Source of the DNA: JAFDVL01 sp963794955
GTDB taxonomy: Bacteria > Acidobacteriota > Blastocatellia > RBC074
Reading direction: 5' to 3'
Assembly: GCA_963794955.1 (NCBI GenBank)
Contig: CAWCGF010000026.1
Location: forward strand, 254,682-318,681
DNA: 64,000 nt
The notes beneath the pieces were generated by a model, which saw nothing but the letters and a program-made list of their open reading frames with translations, made no database searches and was not told the DNA's origin. Of this stretch, positions 7,595 to 16,626 are shown piece after piece (the first letter of the stretch is position 1; each line of letters starts with the position of its first letter). Both the position numbers and the translations under genes were made by a program.

Positions 7595-10549
7595 TCAATG
7601 CTGCAGGGTAACTAAGGCCTGTGCGACTTCAAGACGGGTCAGGGTAGCTTGTGGGCGAAACGCATTATTGCTAGTTGCCAACAAGCCGCGCGACAAGGCG
7701 ACGGTCACGTATCCGCGCCATTGTGCCGGGATACTCGCCGCATCTGTGATGGAAAGTGAGGCGGTCATTTGAGCTTCAGCTTCCGCTTGCCATCCGGCGG
7801 CACGCACCAGCACAATCGCTGCCGTAAGCCGGTCAACCAAAGCATTAGGGCGGAAAGTGCTGCCCTGCACATCAGAGAAAAGCGCACCGCTAGAAACCGC
7901 TTGCGCACTTTCGACAAAATTGCGGGTGGTCAAATCGCGGACATCGGCGAATTGCGGTTGCGCGGCCAGGTACTGCGGCACGCGCGCCCCTTGCACCACA
8001 GCCGCAGCCAGCGCCGCTCGCGTGACGCCAAAGCCGGGCCGAAATGAATTTCCGAGCGGTGTCATGACAAAGCTGCGCAACACCTGCGAGACAACTGCCC
8101 GGTCATTCGCGCTTAAGGCAGCCAGATCATGCAGCGGCGCATATTCAACGCGCGTGACTTCCAGCGCTCCATTGAAGCCTTGCGCGGTTAACGCCAGACC
8201 GAGCGAGTTGTTGACCGTTGCCAGCCATGATCCGGCAGCGGGTGAATTCAGCGTGAGGCGTTCACGTTTGCCCGTCAGTCCCGGCACATTCAGATTATTC
8301 GAGGCGGCGCGTTTTACCCCTGCCGGATCAAATACCGCCAAGCCCAAATCATTGCCCGTCAGCAACGGCCCCCACGCAATCTGCACCGAAGCCAGCAAGG
8401 TATTCTGTGGGATCGTAAGATTCGCCTGTGCGGAAGTGTTCAGCCCTGCCGAGACAGTGCCAGAAAACGTTTGCGGCAAATCATTCACAAAGCGTACTTG
8501 TCCACGATTCAGCGCCGCGCGCCACATCCCCATGCGCCGCTGTGGGAACGCGGCTTCCAGCACTGCCGCGTGCGCATTAAGCATTCCGGCACCGACTTCG
8601 TGCGCGTAATATGCTGGCAGCGGAGTGGCCGTGCGTTGCAGAATGTCGCGGATGTTTGATGGGGTGAGATTCGGATTGGCTTCCAGCATCAAGGCAATCG
8701 TCCCTGCGACCTGCGGAGCCGAAAAACTGGTGCCGCTGGCCGTGGTGTAATACGGTAATTCAGACGGTACAAGCCGCGTCAAATCAGCACCGCCGACGCC
8801 GAGCGTGCCGGTCAAATTCAAACCTGCGGATCGCAGACTGATCAAATTCACGCCCGGTGCGGCAAGTGTTGGCCGGAAAAGGCTGCTCCCGAAAGTGCCA
8901 CGCGCGGAGAACGCAGCCAAACGCCCGTTGGCATCTGTCGCGCCTACGCTGATCACCCAGGGAGCACTGGCATAAGGATTCAAGGTATGCAGTCCCGGCC
9001 CTGTATTGCCAGCCGAGAAAACCACATTGACGCCACGTTCCGTCAACAGCTTCGTGGCCACGTTGACGGGATCGTTCAGATCAAAAACTGTGTTGGCAGA
9101 AAAGCTGCAATTGACGACGCGTACATTCAAATGCGCGCCACAACTGAGTAAGTAATCAAAGCCGGAGAGCACAAACGATAACGTCAAATCACCTGCGCTT
9201 AATCCAACAATGCTCGCGCCAGGGGCTATGCCGTTGTACTTGCCGCCCGAAAGCGCGCCTGTGCCTGCAATCACGCCCGCCACGAATGTACCGTGGCCGT
9301 AGGCTTGATCGGTCGTCGGCAGATTCTCGATTTGGGTAGGGCTGACAAAGCCGAGGCTGGCGCTTTGCTGATCCAGAAGCTTGACGTTCTGAACCACGCG
9401 TCCGGCCAAATCACCGTGCGTACCATCAACGCCTGTGTCCAGGACGGCGACTTTCACATTGCGGCCTGAAACCGGCATTCCAAGGTTTTTTTGTGTTAAA
9501 TCCGCATCTGTTGCAACGCGCCCCGCACCATTAAATTTCAGATACGGATCGGCGCTGATTTGGAGCGTACGATTGCTGTAAATAGAGCGCACTGCAACCA
9601 GGCGTGAAATGGCAATGATCTGTTGTTTGGTAGCCGTCAAACTAATCATTGGCAAGGCTCGATAGCGCGTGCCGCCAATGACGCCGAGTTGTTGCAAAGC
9701 GGCCACGTCTGCATCGGTTGGCAGGTGGTGATAAACCACAATTGTATTGACGTTGCTGTCATCGGTTAATTCATTGAGCTTGAGCGCCAATTCGGCATCA
9801 ACGCTTTGTAGCCCCATTCCGTTATTGGTGGGAAGTTGCGTGTCCGCGCCCGTTACCGCAATACCATCCGCCCCTGTAACAGCGATGCCGTCCGCGCCCG
9901 TCACCGCAATACCATCCGCGCCCGTCACTGCAATGCCCTGTGGCGCAAGCTCGTAGACAAGCCCATCCGCCCCTGTAACTGCAATGCCATCCGCCCCCGT
10001 CACGGCGATCCCGCTGGGTGTACGCGCCGTCAGGCCAGCCGCGCGCGTGGCTCGCACTGCATCCGCGCCCGTCACGGCGATGCCATCGGCTCCGGTCACC
10101 GCAATGCCATCAGCTCCGGTCACCGCAATGCCATTTGGTTTGGAGATGTAAATGGAGTCGGCTTGAAAGGTGTGTCCATCGGCTCCGGTGACGGCAATGC
10201 CATCGGCTCCGGTGACGGCAATGCCATCGGCTCCGGTGACGGCAATGCCATCGGCTCCGGTCACCGCAATGCCATTTGTTCCAGTATGCGTGATACCATC
10301 GGCTCCGGTCACTGCAATGCCATCGGCCCCGGTTACTGCGATGCCATTCGGGGCAAACGATAAAAAGCCATCTGCGCCCGTCACCGCAATGCCTGCCGCA
10401 TTAATGAAGCTGACTCCATCTGCGCCCGTGACAGCGATTCCATTCGATTGAATAATGGCAAGTCCGGCGAGAGTTGGCTCGACAGCCAGTAAAACAATTA
10501 ACGTGAGTGCCAAAAACCTAGCAAGTGGGTGGGAGGCGGTTTTCGTCAT
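7595..10549 (-). CDS. S8 subtilisin-like protease with octapeptide repeat region and SLH anchor
   Basis: A 984-residue exported serine protease. Order of parts: signal peptide (residues 1-28); repeat region 37-236 with 17 exact copies of GIAVTGAD; an I9 propeptide-like segment (about 268-333, NTIVVYHHLP); the S8 catalytic domain with Asp371 (VAVLDTGVDG), His419 (YGHGTFVAGV), oxyanion Asn515 (FSAGNTGPG) and Ser608 (ASGTSFSAPQVAG); a P-proprotein-like beta domain; and three S-layer homology motifs at the C-terminus (FRPGFGVTRAALAAAVV, FRPNALVDRLTAAIVL, FRPQATLTRLEVAQAL). It is probably surface-bound. The ribosome-binding site is weak (GAGAAAGCAG). The catalytic triad is complete. The repeat region sits between signal and propeptide, an unusual place; its role is unknown. 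Confidence 0.92.
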   Translation of the reverse strand: MTKTASHPLARFLALTLIVLLAVEPTLAGLAIIQSNGIAVTGADGVSFINAAGIAVTGADGFLSFAPNGIAVTGADGIAVTGADGITHTGTNGIAVTGADGIAVTGADGIAVTGADGIAVTGADGHTFQADSIYISKPNGIAVTGADGIAVTGADGIAVTGADAVRATRAAGLTARTPSGIAVTGADGIAVTGADGLVYELAPQGIAVTGADGIAVTGADGIAVTGADGIAVTGADTQLPTNNGMGLQSVDAELALKLNELTDDSNVNTIVVYHHLPTDADVAALQQLGVIGGTRYRALPMISLTATKQQIIAISRLVAVRSIYSNRTLQISADPYLKFNGAGRVATDADLTQKNLGMPVSGRNVKVAVLDTGVDGTHGDLAGRVVQNVKLLDQQSASLGFVSPTQIENLPTTDQAYGHGTFVAGVIAGTGALSGGKYNGIAPGASIVGLSAGDLTLSFVLSGFDYLLSCGAHLNVRVVNCSFSANTVFDLNDPVNVATKLLTERGVNVVFSAGNTGPGLHTLNPYASAPWVISVGATDANGRLAAFSARGTFGSSLFRPTLAAPGVNLISLRSAGLNLTGTLGVGGADLTRLVPSELPYYTTASGTSFSAPQVAGTIALMLEANPNLTPSNIRDILQRTATPLPAYYAHEVGAGMLNAHAAVLEAAFPQRRMGMWRAALNRGQVRFVNDLPQTFSGTVSAGLNTSAQANLTIPQNTLLASVQIAWGPLLTGNDLGLAVFDPAGVKRAASNNLNVPGLTGKRERLTLNSPAAGSWLATVNNSLGLALTAQGFNGALEVTRVEYAPLHDLAALSANDRAVVSQVLRSFVMTPLGNSFRPGFGVTRAALAAAVVQGARVPQYLAAQPQFADVRDLTTRNFVESAQAVSSGALFSDVQGSTFRPNALVDRLTAAIVLVRAAGWQAEAEAQMTASLSITDAASIPAQWRGYVTVALSRGLLATSNNAFRPQATLTRLEVAQALVTLQH
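9842..10441 (-). repeat. coding 24-base tandem repeat (GIAVTGAD units)
   Basis: Inside the S8 protease gene, a 24-base unit encoding GIAVTGAD occurs 17 times (residues 37 to 236), in runs of two to four. Most interruptions are eight or sixteen residues (for example GVSFINAA, GFLSFAPN, GITHTGTN), so the eight-residue phase is largely kept, suggesting decayed copies. Units near 10180..10330 are close to identical at DNA level while those near 9840..10090 use different synonymous codons, indicating more than one round of expansion. Confidence 0.9.
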
Positions 10550-10761
10550 CTGCTTTCTCTTTTCTTCAGACCTATGGCATTTTTATACAGGCGATGTATT
10601 TTTTACCTATAAGCGATGTATTGAATCTCATCAGCCTTCAGGGCTTGCCGCCGGAAAGGCCTATATAAAGCTGATGATTGCCACGCGGCTACGATATTTT
10701 CCAAGGAGCGTTTTTCTTACCACGCTCAACTATGCAACCACCATACCACGAGCCGTGAGGG

Positions 10762-13700
10762 TTATGGAGACAGGAGCGTTCGATAGGTTTTCTGGGTTTC
10801 GGCGGAAGGCGCGACGCCGAGTTCTTCTTGCAGCAGATGTTGCAGGATTTGATATTGTTCTTTGAGCGCTTCTCGTTTGCCCAGCGCCGCCTGCGCTCGC
10901 ATTACCAGACAATGAATGTCCTCGCGGTAGGGATCATCTTTGAGAATTTTTCGCGCCAGTTGCAGCGAGCGCAGCCAGTCTTCCGTTTTCTGCGTCAGGA
11001 GTGTGAGCGTTTCCAACAGGCGAAAATATTGCTCACGATAATAGGCGCGTAGTTCTTCAGTCCATTTCTCATACACATTTTGCATGAAGTCGCCACGATA
11101 GAGCGTCGTCGCTTGCTCGAAGGCGCTGATCTGTTGCTCCGTATTTCCGGCGCGGCGCGCAGTTTCTCCCTGCTCCGTCAGGCGATCAAATTCGACCGTG
11201 TCCAAGCGGTAATTGAATTCAGGATTCAGCAGGTAATCGCCATCACGATAAAGCAAGAAATTTTGCTTAATGAGTTGATTGCTGTTGAGCGCCTTGCGAA
11301 TGTGCGAAATAGTGGGATGAAAGTTTTTTTCCATCGCCTCAAAATCAGACTCGCCCCAGAACGTATCCATAATCGTATCCTTGGACGCACGGCGATGCGA
11401 ACGCGTCATAATAAAACATAAAATGTCGCGTGCCCGCCGTGTTGTCCAGGCATCGGCAGCAAAGGGACGAAGGGGATCACGGAAAATTTCAATCGGTCCC
11501 AACAGGTGCGCCGACAGGTCTATGACCGGTTGCGTCACGATCACGGTGCTTTCCAGGGGCGGCATGCGCAGCGGTTGCTGGGCGGCTTGTGTGACCAATT
11601 CCTGCAGTTCTTCCGGCAACAATTGGGCGGCTTCGGGCAGCGCAAACAGTTGCGGCTGGAGGCTCACTTCGCGTTTCAGCCAGTACTCATAATCATAGCG
11701 CACCGCTAAATCCACGGCCCGCCGCAAATGTTCGACCTGCGCTACCTCTTCGTGCGCCGCCCGCGCACTCGCCGCTAAGGCCAGGCAGGCTTGTGCTTCG
11801 TAGTAAGGTAATCGTTGTTGACGAAAATGTGCGCAGGCCGTTTGTAACTCTTCGGCGGCAGCCACGGCATCGCCCTGCGCCAGACGAATTCGTCCGCGCG
11901 CCAGAGAAGCGGTAAATACTCCCGGCGTATTGCCTGCGGCTGAGCGCGCGCTGATGAGTTTGTCTATTTGCGCGCGTGCCGCCGTCAAAGCGCCGCTTTG
12001 TAAGCTGAGGATCGCTTGTTCCTCCCATAATTCCTGTTGCGTGAGATCAATGCCTGCCTCGTCATACGCCCGTGTGGCACGCTCATAAAATTCTGCTGCC
12101 CCGGACAGCTTGCCCGCTTCGCGTTGCAGGTTCCCAAAAGCTTCAAAAATCTCTCCGCGCAGGGCAGTTAAATTAAAACGCTGGCAACAATCCAATGCTT
12201 GCTGCAAATGCTTCTCGCTTTCTTCCAATCGGCCTTGATAGAGGTGACAACGCGCGATATTCAGATGAGCGGTAGCGTCGCGGGGAACGGGCGCGGCACC
12301 TTCGCTCTCGCGTAGCAAGCGGCGTAGCCAGCGCAACGCGCCGCCGAAATCGCCGCGAATCATTGCGGGCAAACCAAGGTTATGAGCAATGAGCCGCGCG
12401 TGATGTTCATCGCCTAGTTCTTCGGCCAGTTGCAACGCGAGGCGAAACTCCCGTTCGGCTCCGGCCAAATCGCCCGCCGTCAGCAGGCACAAGCCGCGCG
12501 TATTACCACATTTGATCCGCACCGGAGAACGTGCATCGGTCAGTGCGACAGCCTGATCCAGCGCCGCCAAAGCGTGCTCTGAATCGCCCTGCCGACGCGC
12601 AATCGCGGCCAGGGAATGTAAGGCTTCAGCTTCGCCCAGCGCGTCCTGCTGCTCGGCTAACAGCGTGGCGGCGCGGCGCAAAAAAGGTTGCGCCGCAGCA
12701 TAATCACCACGCAATCGCGTTACCTCACCGCGCAGCCCCATTACACGCGGATTGGCTTCCAGCAGCGAAGCGGGCAGCACCTCAATCAACGAGGTGACCA
12801 GCCCAAGCGCGCCCGCAGCAATCATTGCTTGCCCCCCAGCGGCAATGATTGCTGCGGCACGCTCATATTTCTCTGCCTGAAGCAGGTAACGCACGCCCGG
12901 CTCCCAGTGGTTCCGGGTCAACAGGAAATCAGCAATTCGTTCATACTCTGCCGCGACACCAGCGCGCCCGATTTCGGCCAGCAAGCGCCGCCGCAAAAAG
13001 CTGCGAAAGAGCGGGTGCAGGCGATATTCTTCGCCCTTTTCGTCGCTGGCCACGGTGAGAAACACATTACGCCGTTCCAACGCAGGCAACTGCTTGCGAC
13101 AGCTCAGGTGCGGCCAAAGCTGCGTGCAAAGACTCAGTTCCACTTGCTCAAGCAGCGCCAGGCGCAGCAATATATTTTGCGACTCTTCGATTTCTGCGGT
13201 GAACACTTCTTCGGCAAAATAATCAAAAATATCCCGCTCGGACTGGCGCAAAATCGCGGCCAGATCAGGCCCACGCTCAGCGCGTAAACCGCCTTCCAAC
13301 GCTTGCCGCTGTGCCACTTGCCGCACGAGTTGTAGCGCCGTAATCCAGCCATTCGTATATTCGCTGTATTCGCGCAATTGCTCGGCAGTTAGTTCCAGAT
13401 CGAAGATGCGCCGGAACAATTCCTGCGTCTCACTATCGGTGAACAACATTTCTTCGCGGTCAATAATTGTCAGCGCCGATTGTGAGCGCAACCGCGTTAA
13501 ATTCAGCGGCGGCACTTCGCGCGAAATAATAATGATATGCAACACATCCGGCGTATAGGCCAACAACCGATCCATAATGCGATGCACCGCCGAATCTACG
13601 CCCAGATGATGATAATCATCCAGTACGAGCGTCAGCCGCTGCTCGACTTGCTCCAGCATTTCGTTAATCAAAACATCCGCGACGCGTTCTGGGTGGCGCA

Positions 13701-14088
13701 CGATTTCATCTGCGGCCTGCTGGAGATACGCCAAGGTGTTTTCCCCGAATCCTGGAATCTTCTGCCGAATCCCTGCGGCGATGTACGCCGGAAACACCGT
13801 TGGTTCCGCATCGGTTTGATCAAGCTGATACCATACAAAATTTGGTGCGTGATGGCGCACAAATTCCGCCACCAACGTTGTTTTCCCGGAACCGGCATTC
13901 GCCGTCACCAGCGTCACCGGCTTGGCCAAATTAGCGCGCAAGCGTTCGAGCAGACGCGGGCGTGGCAATAGTTCAGGAACGGCGCGAGGCAGCAGCAGTT
14001 TCGTGCGTAGCAAAAAGGGTTTGGTGCGCCCTGCTGCAACAGGCGGCAGGAGCGGGGAAGAATCCGGCGAGCATAGCTCCTCACTCAT
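10762..14088 (-). CDS. large STAND ATPase regulator with SARP/BTAD output domain
   Basis: A protein of about 1108 residues. Near residue 65 is a Walker A motif (ANAGSGKTTLV) followed by Walker B-like LTLVLDDYHHLG, giving a MalT-like STAND NTPase. Then come many tetratricopeptide-like helical repeats (from about residue 430 to 830). The C-terminus has a winged-helix DNA-binding part (HLLGPIEIF ... RRARDILCFIMTRSHRRASK) and a bacterial transcriptional activator domain ending ELGVAPSAETQKTYRTLL. This is the architecture of SARP-type regulators. I prefer the ATG at 14088, preceded by GAGAGGA, over a TTG at 14190. The smaller STAND gene ends 91 bases upstream and is probably in the same transcript. 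The inducing signal and targets are unknown; adjacent secreted proteins are possible targets. Confidence 0.85.
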   Translation of the reverse strand: MSEELCSPDSSPLLPPVAAGRTKPFLLRTKLLLPRAVPELLPRPRLLERLRANLAKPVTLVTANAGSGKTTLVAEFVRHHAPNFVWYQLDQTDAEPTVFPAYIAAGIRQKIPGFGENTLAYLQQAADEIVRHPERVADVLINEMLEQVEQRLTLVLDDYHHLGVDSAVHRIMDRLLAYTPDVLHIIIISREVPPLNLTRLRSQSALTIIDREEMLFTDSETQELFRRIFDLELTAEQLREYSEYTNGWITALQLVRQVAQRQALEGGLRAERGPDLAAILRQSERDIFDYFAEEVFTAEIEESQNILLRLALLEQVELSLCTQLWPHLSCRKQLPALERRNVFLTVASDEKGEEYRLHPLFRSFLRRRLLAEIGRAGVAAEYERIADFLLTRNHWEPGVRYLLQAEKYERAAAIIAAGGQAMIAAGALGLVTSLIEVLPASLLEANPRVMGLRGEVTRLRGDYAAAQPFLRRAATLLAEQQDALGEAEALHSLAAIARRQGDSEHALAALDQAVALTDARSPVRIKCGNTRGLCLLTAGDLAGAEREFRLALQLAEELGDEHHARLIAHNLGLPAMIRGDFGGALRWLRRLLRESEGAAPVPRDATAHLNIARCHLYQGRLEESEKHLQQALDCCQRFNLTALRGEIFEAFGNLQREAGKLSGAAEFYERATRAYDEAGIDLTQQELWEEQAILSLQSGALTAARAQIDKLISARSAAGNTPGVFTASLARGRIRLAQGDAVAAAEELQTACAHFRQQRLPYYEAQACLALAASARAAHEEVAQVEHLRRAVDLAVRYDYEYWLKREVSLQPQLFALPEAAQLLPEELQELVTQAAQQPLRMPPLESTVIVTQPVIDLSAHLLGPIEIFRDPLRPFAADAWTTRRARDILCFIMTRSHRRASKDTIMDTFWGESDFEAMEKNFHPTISHIRKALNSNQLIKQNFLLYRDGDYLLNPEFNYRLDTVEFDRLTEQGETARRAGNTEQQISAFEQATTLYRGDFMQNVYEKWTEELRAYYREQYFRLLETLTLLTQKTEDWLRSLQLARKILKDDPYREDIHCLVMRAQAALGKREALKEQYQILQHLLQEELGVAPSAETQKTYRTLLSP

Positions 14089-14179
14089 CACATAGAATTC
14101 CTCTCGGGCAGAATCGGATGGGTCAGGTAGCATAGCACACCGCAGGCTCCCGGAAATGTCTGTCCCGCTCACCAAAGAA

Positions 14180-14947
14180 TCAAGCTGCAACCAAAGAGGG
14201 CCAACGTTGCAAACTCGGTGCTTCCATGTCGTCAGACGCTGTGCGATGACTCATTTGTCGCGCCAGTTCGTCCATCACCGAAGCGCGGCCCCGGGAAAGT
14301 TGGAGGGCATCCAGTGCCTGTTTCGTGCCCAGGCCGCGAGCGGCAAAGAGGGTCGTCGCCTCCTCCTGTGTAAACGCCAGCCCCCCTTCATCCAGGGTCA
14401 GCAGATTTTGTTTGGAGCGCAGTCGCCACAAAGGCATGGGAATAACGCTCCGAGCCAACAGTAACAAGTGAATATCCGACGGCAGCAGGGGGATGAATCG
14501 CCTGAAAAACGGCAGCACCCAGGGTTCATCATAAATTAAATGCAGGTCATCAATGACAAGAAGGATCGGTTCTGCGGCTTCGCCTTCTTGTAGTTCATAG
14601 ATAATAGATTCCGCCAGTTGTTCCAGCCCTGTTTCCGCACAAGTTCCTCCCAGCGTCGCCAACGAGGGAAATCGCAAATCAGGGCGGATTTGTCGCAGGC
14701 TTTCCAGCAAATACCGAAAGAAAAACCGCGGATCTTTGTCGGTCGCGTCAACGCTATACCAAGCCACACGCCGCCTACATTGGTAAGCAAAGTCTACGGC
14801 CAATAGTGTTTTGCCTGTGCCTGTGCGCCCACTGATGATCGTCGTGGAATAGGTCGCTGTACTGCGACGTAAGAGTTCCAGCAGCCGCGTCCGTGAAACG
14901 TGGGGACGCTCGTTCGGAAGCGAGATTTTATCGGTAATGAGTTGCAT
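14180..14947 (-). CDS. short MalT-like STAND ATPase without output domain
   Basis: A 255-residue protein containing only the NTPase part of the MalT-like family: Walker A SGRTGTGKTLLA (about residues 39-50), Walker B PILLVIDDLHLIYDEPW and a sensor-like region LLLLARSVIPMPLWRLRSK. There is no TPR region, winged helix or LuxR domain. A GAGGAAA motif precedes the ATG at 14947. It lies just upstream of the full-length STAND-SARP regulator on the same strand, so it may modulate that protein or may be a shortened duplicate. Both possibilities are inference. Confidence 0.8.
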   Translation of the reverse strand: MQLITDKISLPNERPHVSRTRLLELLRRSTATYSTTIISGRTGTGKTLLAVDFAYQCRRRVAWYSVDATDKDPRFFFRYLLESLRQIRPDLRFPSLATLGGTCAETGLEQLAESIIYELQEGEAAEPILLVIDDLHLIYDEPWVLPFFRRFIPLLPSDIHLLLLARSVIPMPLWRLRSKQNLLTLDEGGLAFTQEEATTLFAARGLGTKQALDALQLSRGRASVMDELARQMSHRTASDDMEAPSLQRWPSLVAA

Positions 14948-14999
14948 GGTTATCTTTCCTCACGCGAACCGAAAATTGCACACAGGCACAGGCCAGGCT

Positions 15000-15965
15000 T
15001 CAGCGAGTGGTCGAAGCACTGCTACTGCCGGTAACTGCAAGCACGAACTCCGTTCCTTTTTCTAACTTCACGTCTTTGCCCATGCGATTAAATTCCGTCG
15101 CGCCGGACAAACGGCTGGAAGTGGTGGCGGTAAGGCCATTCTGTAAACTGAACAACATGCGCCCGGGTTCATTAAGTGCGCCCGCATCGGTGACACTGCT
15201 CGCGGTCGAGAGCGTGCCATTGGTCGTATTTGAGAGCGTGCCGCCCGCGCCGAGCGTGCTGCTGCCAATACTTCCTACGGTCTGACTGGTCGCACCCAGG
15301 GTGCTATTCACGGCCCCTGTCGCCCCGCCGACTACGCCGCCCCCGCCGAGCAGTCCCCCGCCTCCAGAACTGCGCTGTGGTGTGGCCATCGGTGGCATGG
15401 CACTGCTGATCTCAGAATCGCCCATAGCTTGTACGGTTTGTTGCATCATTCCGACAAAAACGGCTTGCAGCGGAATCATCTGATTGCCTTGCTGGATGCC
15501 ATCAATCATCAACGTCAACTCGGAGTGCCCCTTACCTTCGGCTTTACTTTGTGCGGTAACAACGTGTCCCACCAACGTGGAGCCTTTTTTGATCACGTTC
15601 TGCCCTTCGGCTTTGATGTCTTTCGTTGTTTTCAAAAGAAATTGTTGCCCATTTTCTGCTTGTTTACTGTCAAGCGTATTTTTCAACATGGCCTGAAGCT
15701 GCGTCCCCTGCGCCAGATTGAGATTGGCTCCGCCGGTATTAACACGGGCATTATTATTCGCTTGGGCTTCCGCCTTTGCGTTCGCCTTTCCTTGTTGTGC
15801 TGCAACGTTGGCTTCCTGCCTTGTTGCTACCGTCGCCTTGCTTTGCCCAGTTTGCACCGACCCGCTTGCTTGAGCATTCGTCGAACTGGAACTCGTTTGT
15901 GCGCTTACAGTGGTCGCCAAAAGCGTGGCGCAGACCGCTCCTGTTGCGAAAGAAATAAATTTCAT
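15000..15965 (-). CDS. secreted low-complexity protein, unknown function
   Basis: A 321-residue protein with a clear signal peptide (MKFISFATGAVCATLLATTVSA) and a good ribosome-binding site (GGAGG, five bases before ATG). Residues 25-75 are Ser/Ala/Gln/Asn-rich. A central globular part (about 80-175) contains GQQFLLKTTKDIKAEGQNVI and KKGSTLVGHVVTAQSK, the style of a small beta domain with a 'cost-and-mask' loop seen in TrbI/VirB10-like or related acidobacterial proteins. A Gly/Ser/Thr-rich stretch (195-260) precedes a final beta segment. I do not recognise a named family. It is exported, probably cell-surface or periplasmic. Confidence 0.7.
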   Translation of the reverse strand: MKFISFATGAVCATLLATTVSAQTSSSSTNAQASGSVQTGQSKATVATRQEANVAAQQGKANAKAEAQANNNARVNTGGANLNLAQGTQLQAMLKNTLDSKQAENGQQFLLKTTKDIKAEGQNVIKKGSTLVGHVVTAQSKAEGKGHSELTLMIDGIQQGNQMIPLQAVFVGMMQQTVQAMGDSEISSAMPPMATPQRSSGGGGLLGGGGVVGGATGAVNSTLGATSQTVGSIGSSTLGAGGTLSNTTNGTLSTASSVTDAGALNEPGRMLFSLQNGLTATTSSRLSGATEFNRMGKDVKLEKGTEFVLAVTGSSSASTTR

Positions 15966-16626
15966 AAATACCTCCAGAAATTTAGCCTGTCGAGTTGCCG
16001 GAGCAGCCTGTCAAAGGGGTGGACAACGACAGAACAGTTGGTTAATAAGCCAGCTTTTATAGCTGCAAGACGGATTTTACCAATCCCCCTTGAGGAATTC
16101 TTGAGGCGGGCAAGCGTTGCGAGAAACAGGCTAGGTGGTCGCATCATTTCACACGAAAAAACCTTCTTTCTGAAGCAGTTAGCCGCACAATAAAAATCCG
16201 GCGTAAAGAATGGCAAGGTCAAGAATTTCTCAACTCTACCATTCATAATGATTCAGTGTTGGATAAAAAAGAGACGGACAAAGGTCAGCAGCTTATGACA
16301 CCTGAAGCACGACTTTTATGTGAAGCGCAAGGCCAGTTCAAGCGACTGTTTGGTGCCGAAGATTTCGGTACATTTGCAGTTAATTCATACGTGGTCTTGT
16401 ACCCGACTGCAATTTATCCATACATCCTTTTCCCCTGCTGCCAACAACGACACTCATTATTCATGTGGTCGAAGGTTTTGCCCGGTCAAACTCCTGGCGC
16501 GAGCGTTGCAATAGCAGAAGCCCGTCAGCTCACAATGGCTGAGACACCACTGACCTTGAGACCGAACTCCTCACGGTTACCAGGAAGATTTTTGTTTTAC
16601 TCCCAAAGGGGAAGGAGCGAATAGCA
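15966..16626. other. 661-base gap between divergent genes
   Basis: The gap separates the divergent genes at 15965 (minus) and 16627 (plus). A plus-strand reading frame at 16256..16624 has no family resemblance and no convincing start, so I do not call it. The last 20 bases carry the ribosome-binding site AAGGAG for the downstream gene. The length would accommodate promoters or a leader RNA, but I find no riboswitch that I recognise. Confidence 0.5.

Noticed and set aside
9836..10363. Plus-strand open frames over the repeat region (for example 9836..10363)
   Set aside because: They are the antisense of the 24-base coding repeat, which stays open in several frames by its periodicity.
9842..10441. 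Regular 24-base repeats resembling a CRISPR array
   Set aside because: Units are adjacent with no unique spacers of constant length and encode GIAVTGAD in the frame of the S8 protease.
16256..16624. Possible 122-residue protein before the TIGR03437 gene
   Set aside because: No ribosome-binding site, no family-like segments and an odd composition; more likely leader DNA.
15966..16626. Cyclic-di-GMP or other riboswitch before the repeat protein
   Set aside because: I compared the leader with known conserved cores (such as GEMM) and did not find the required motifs.
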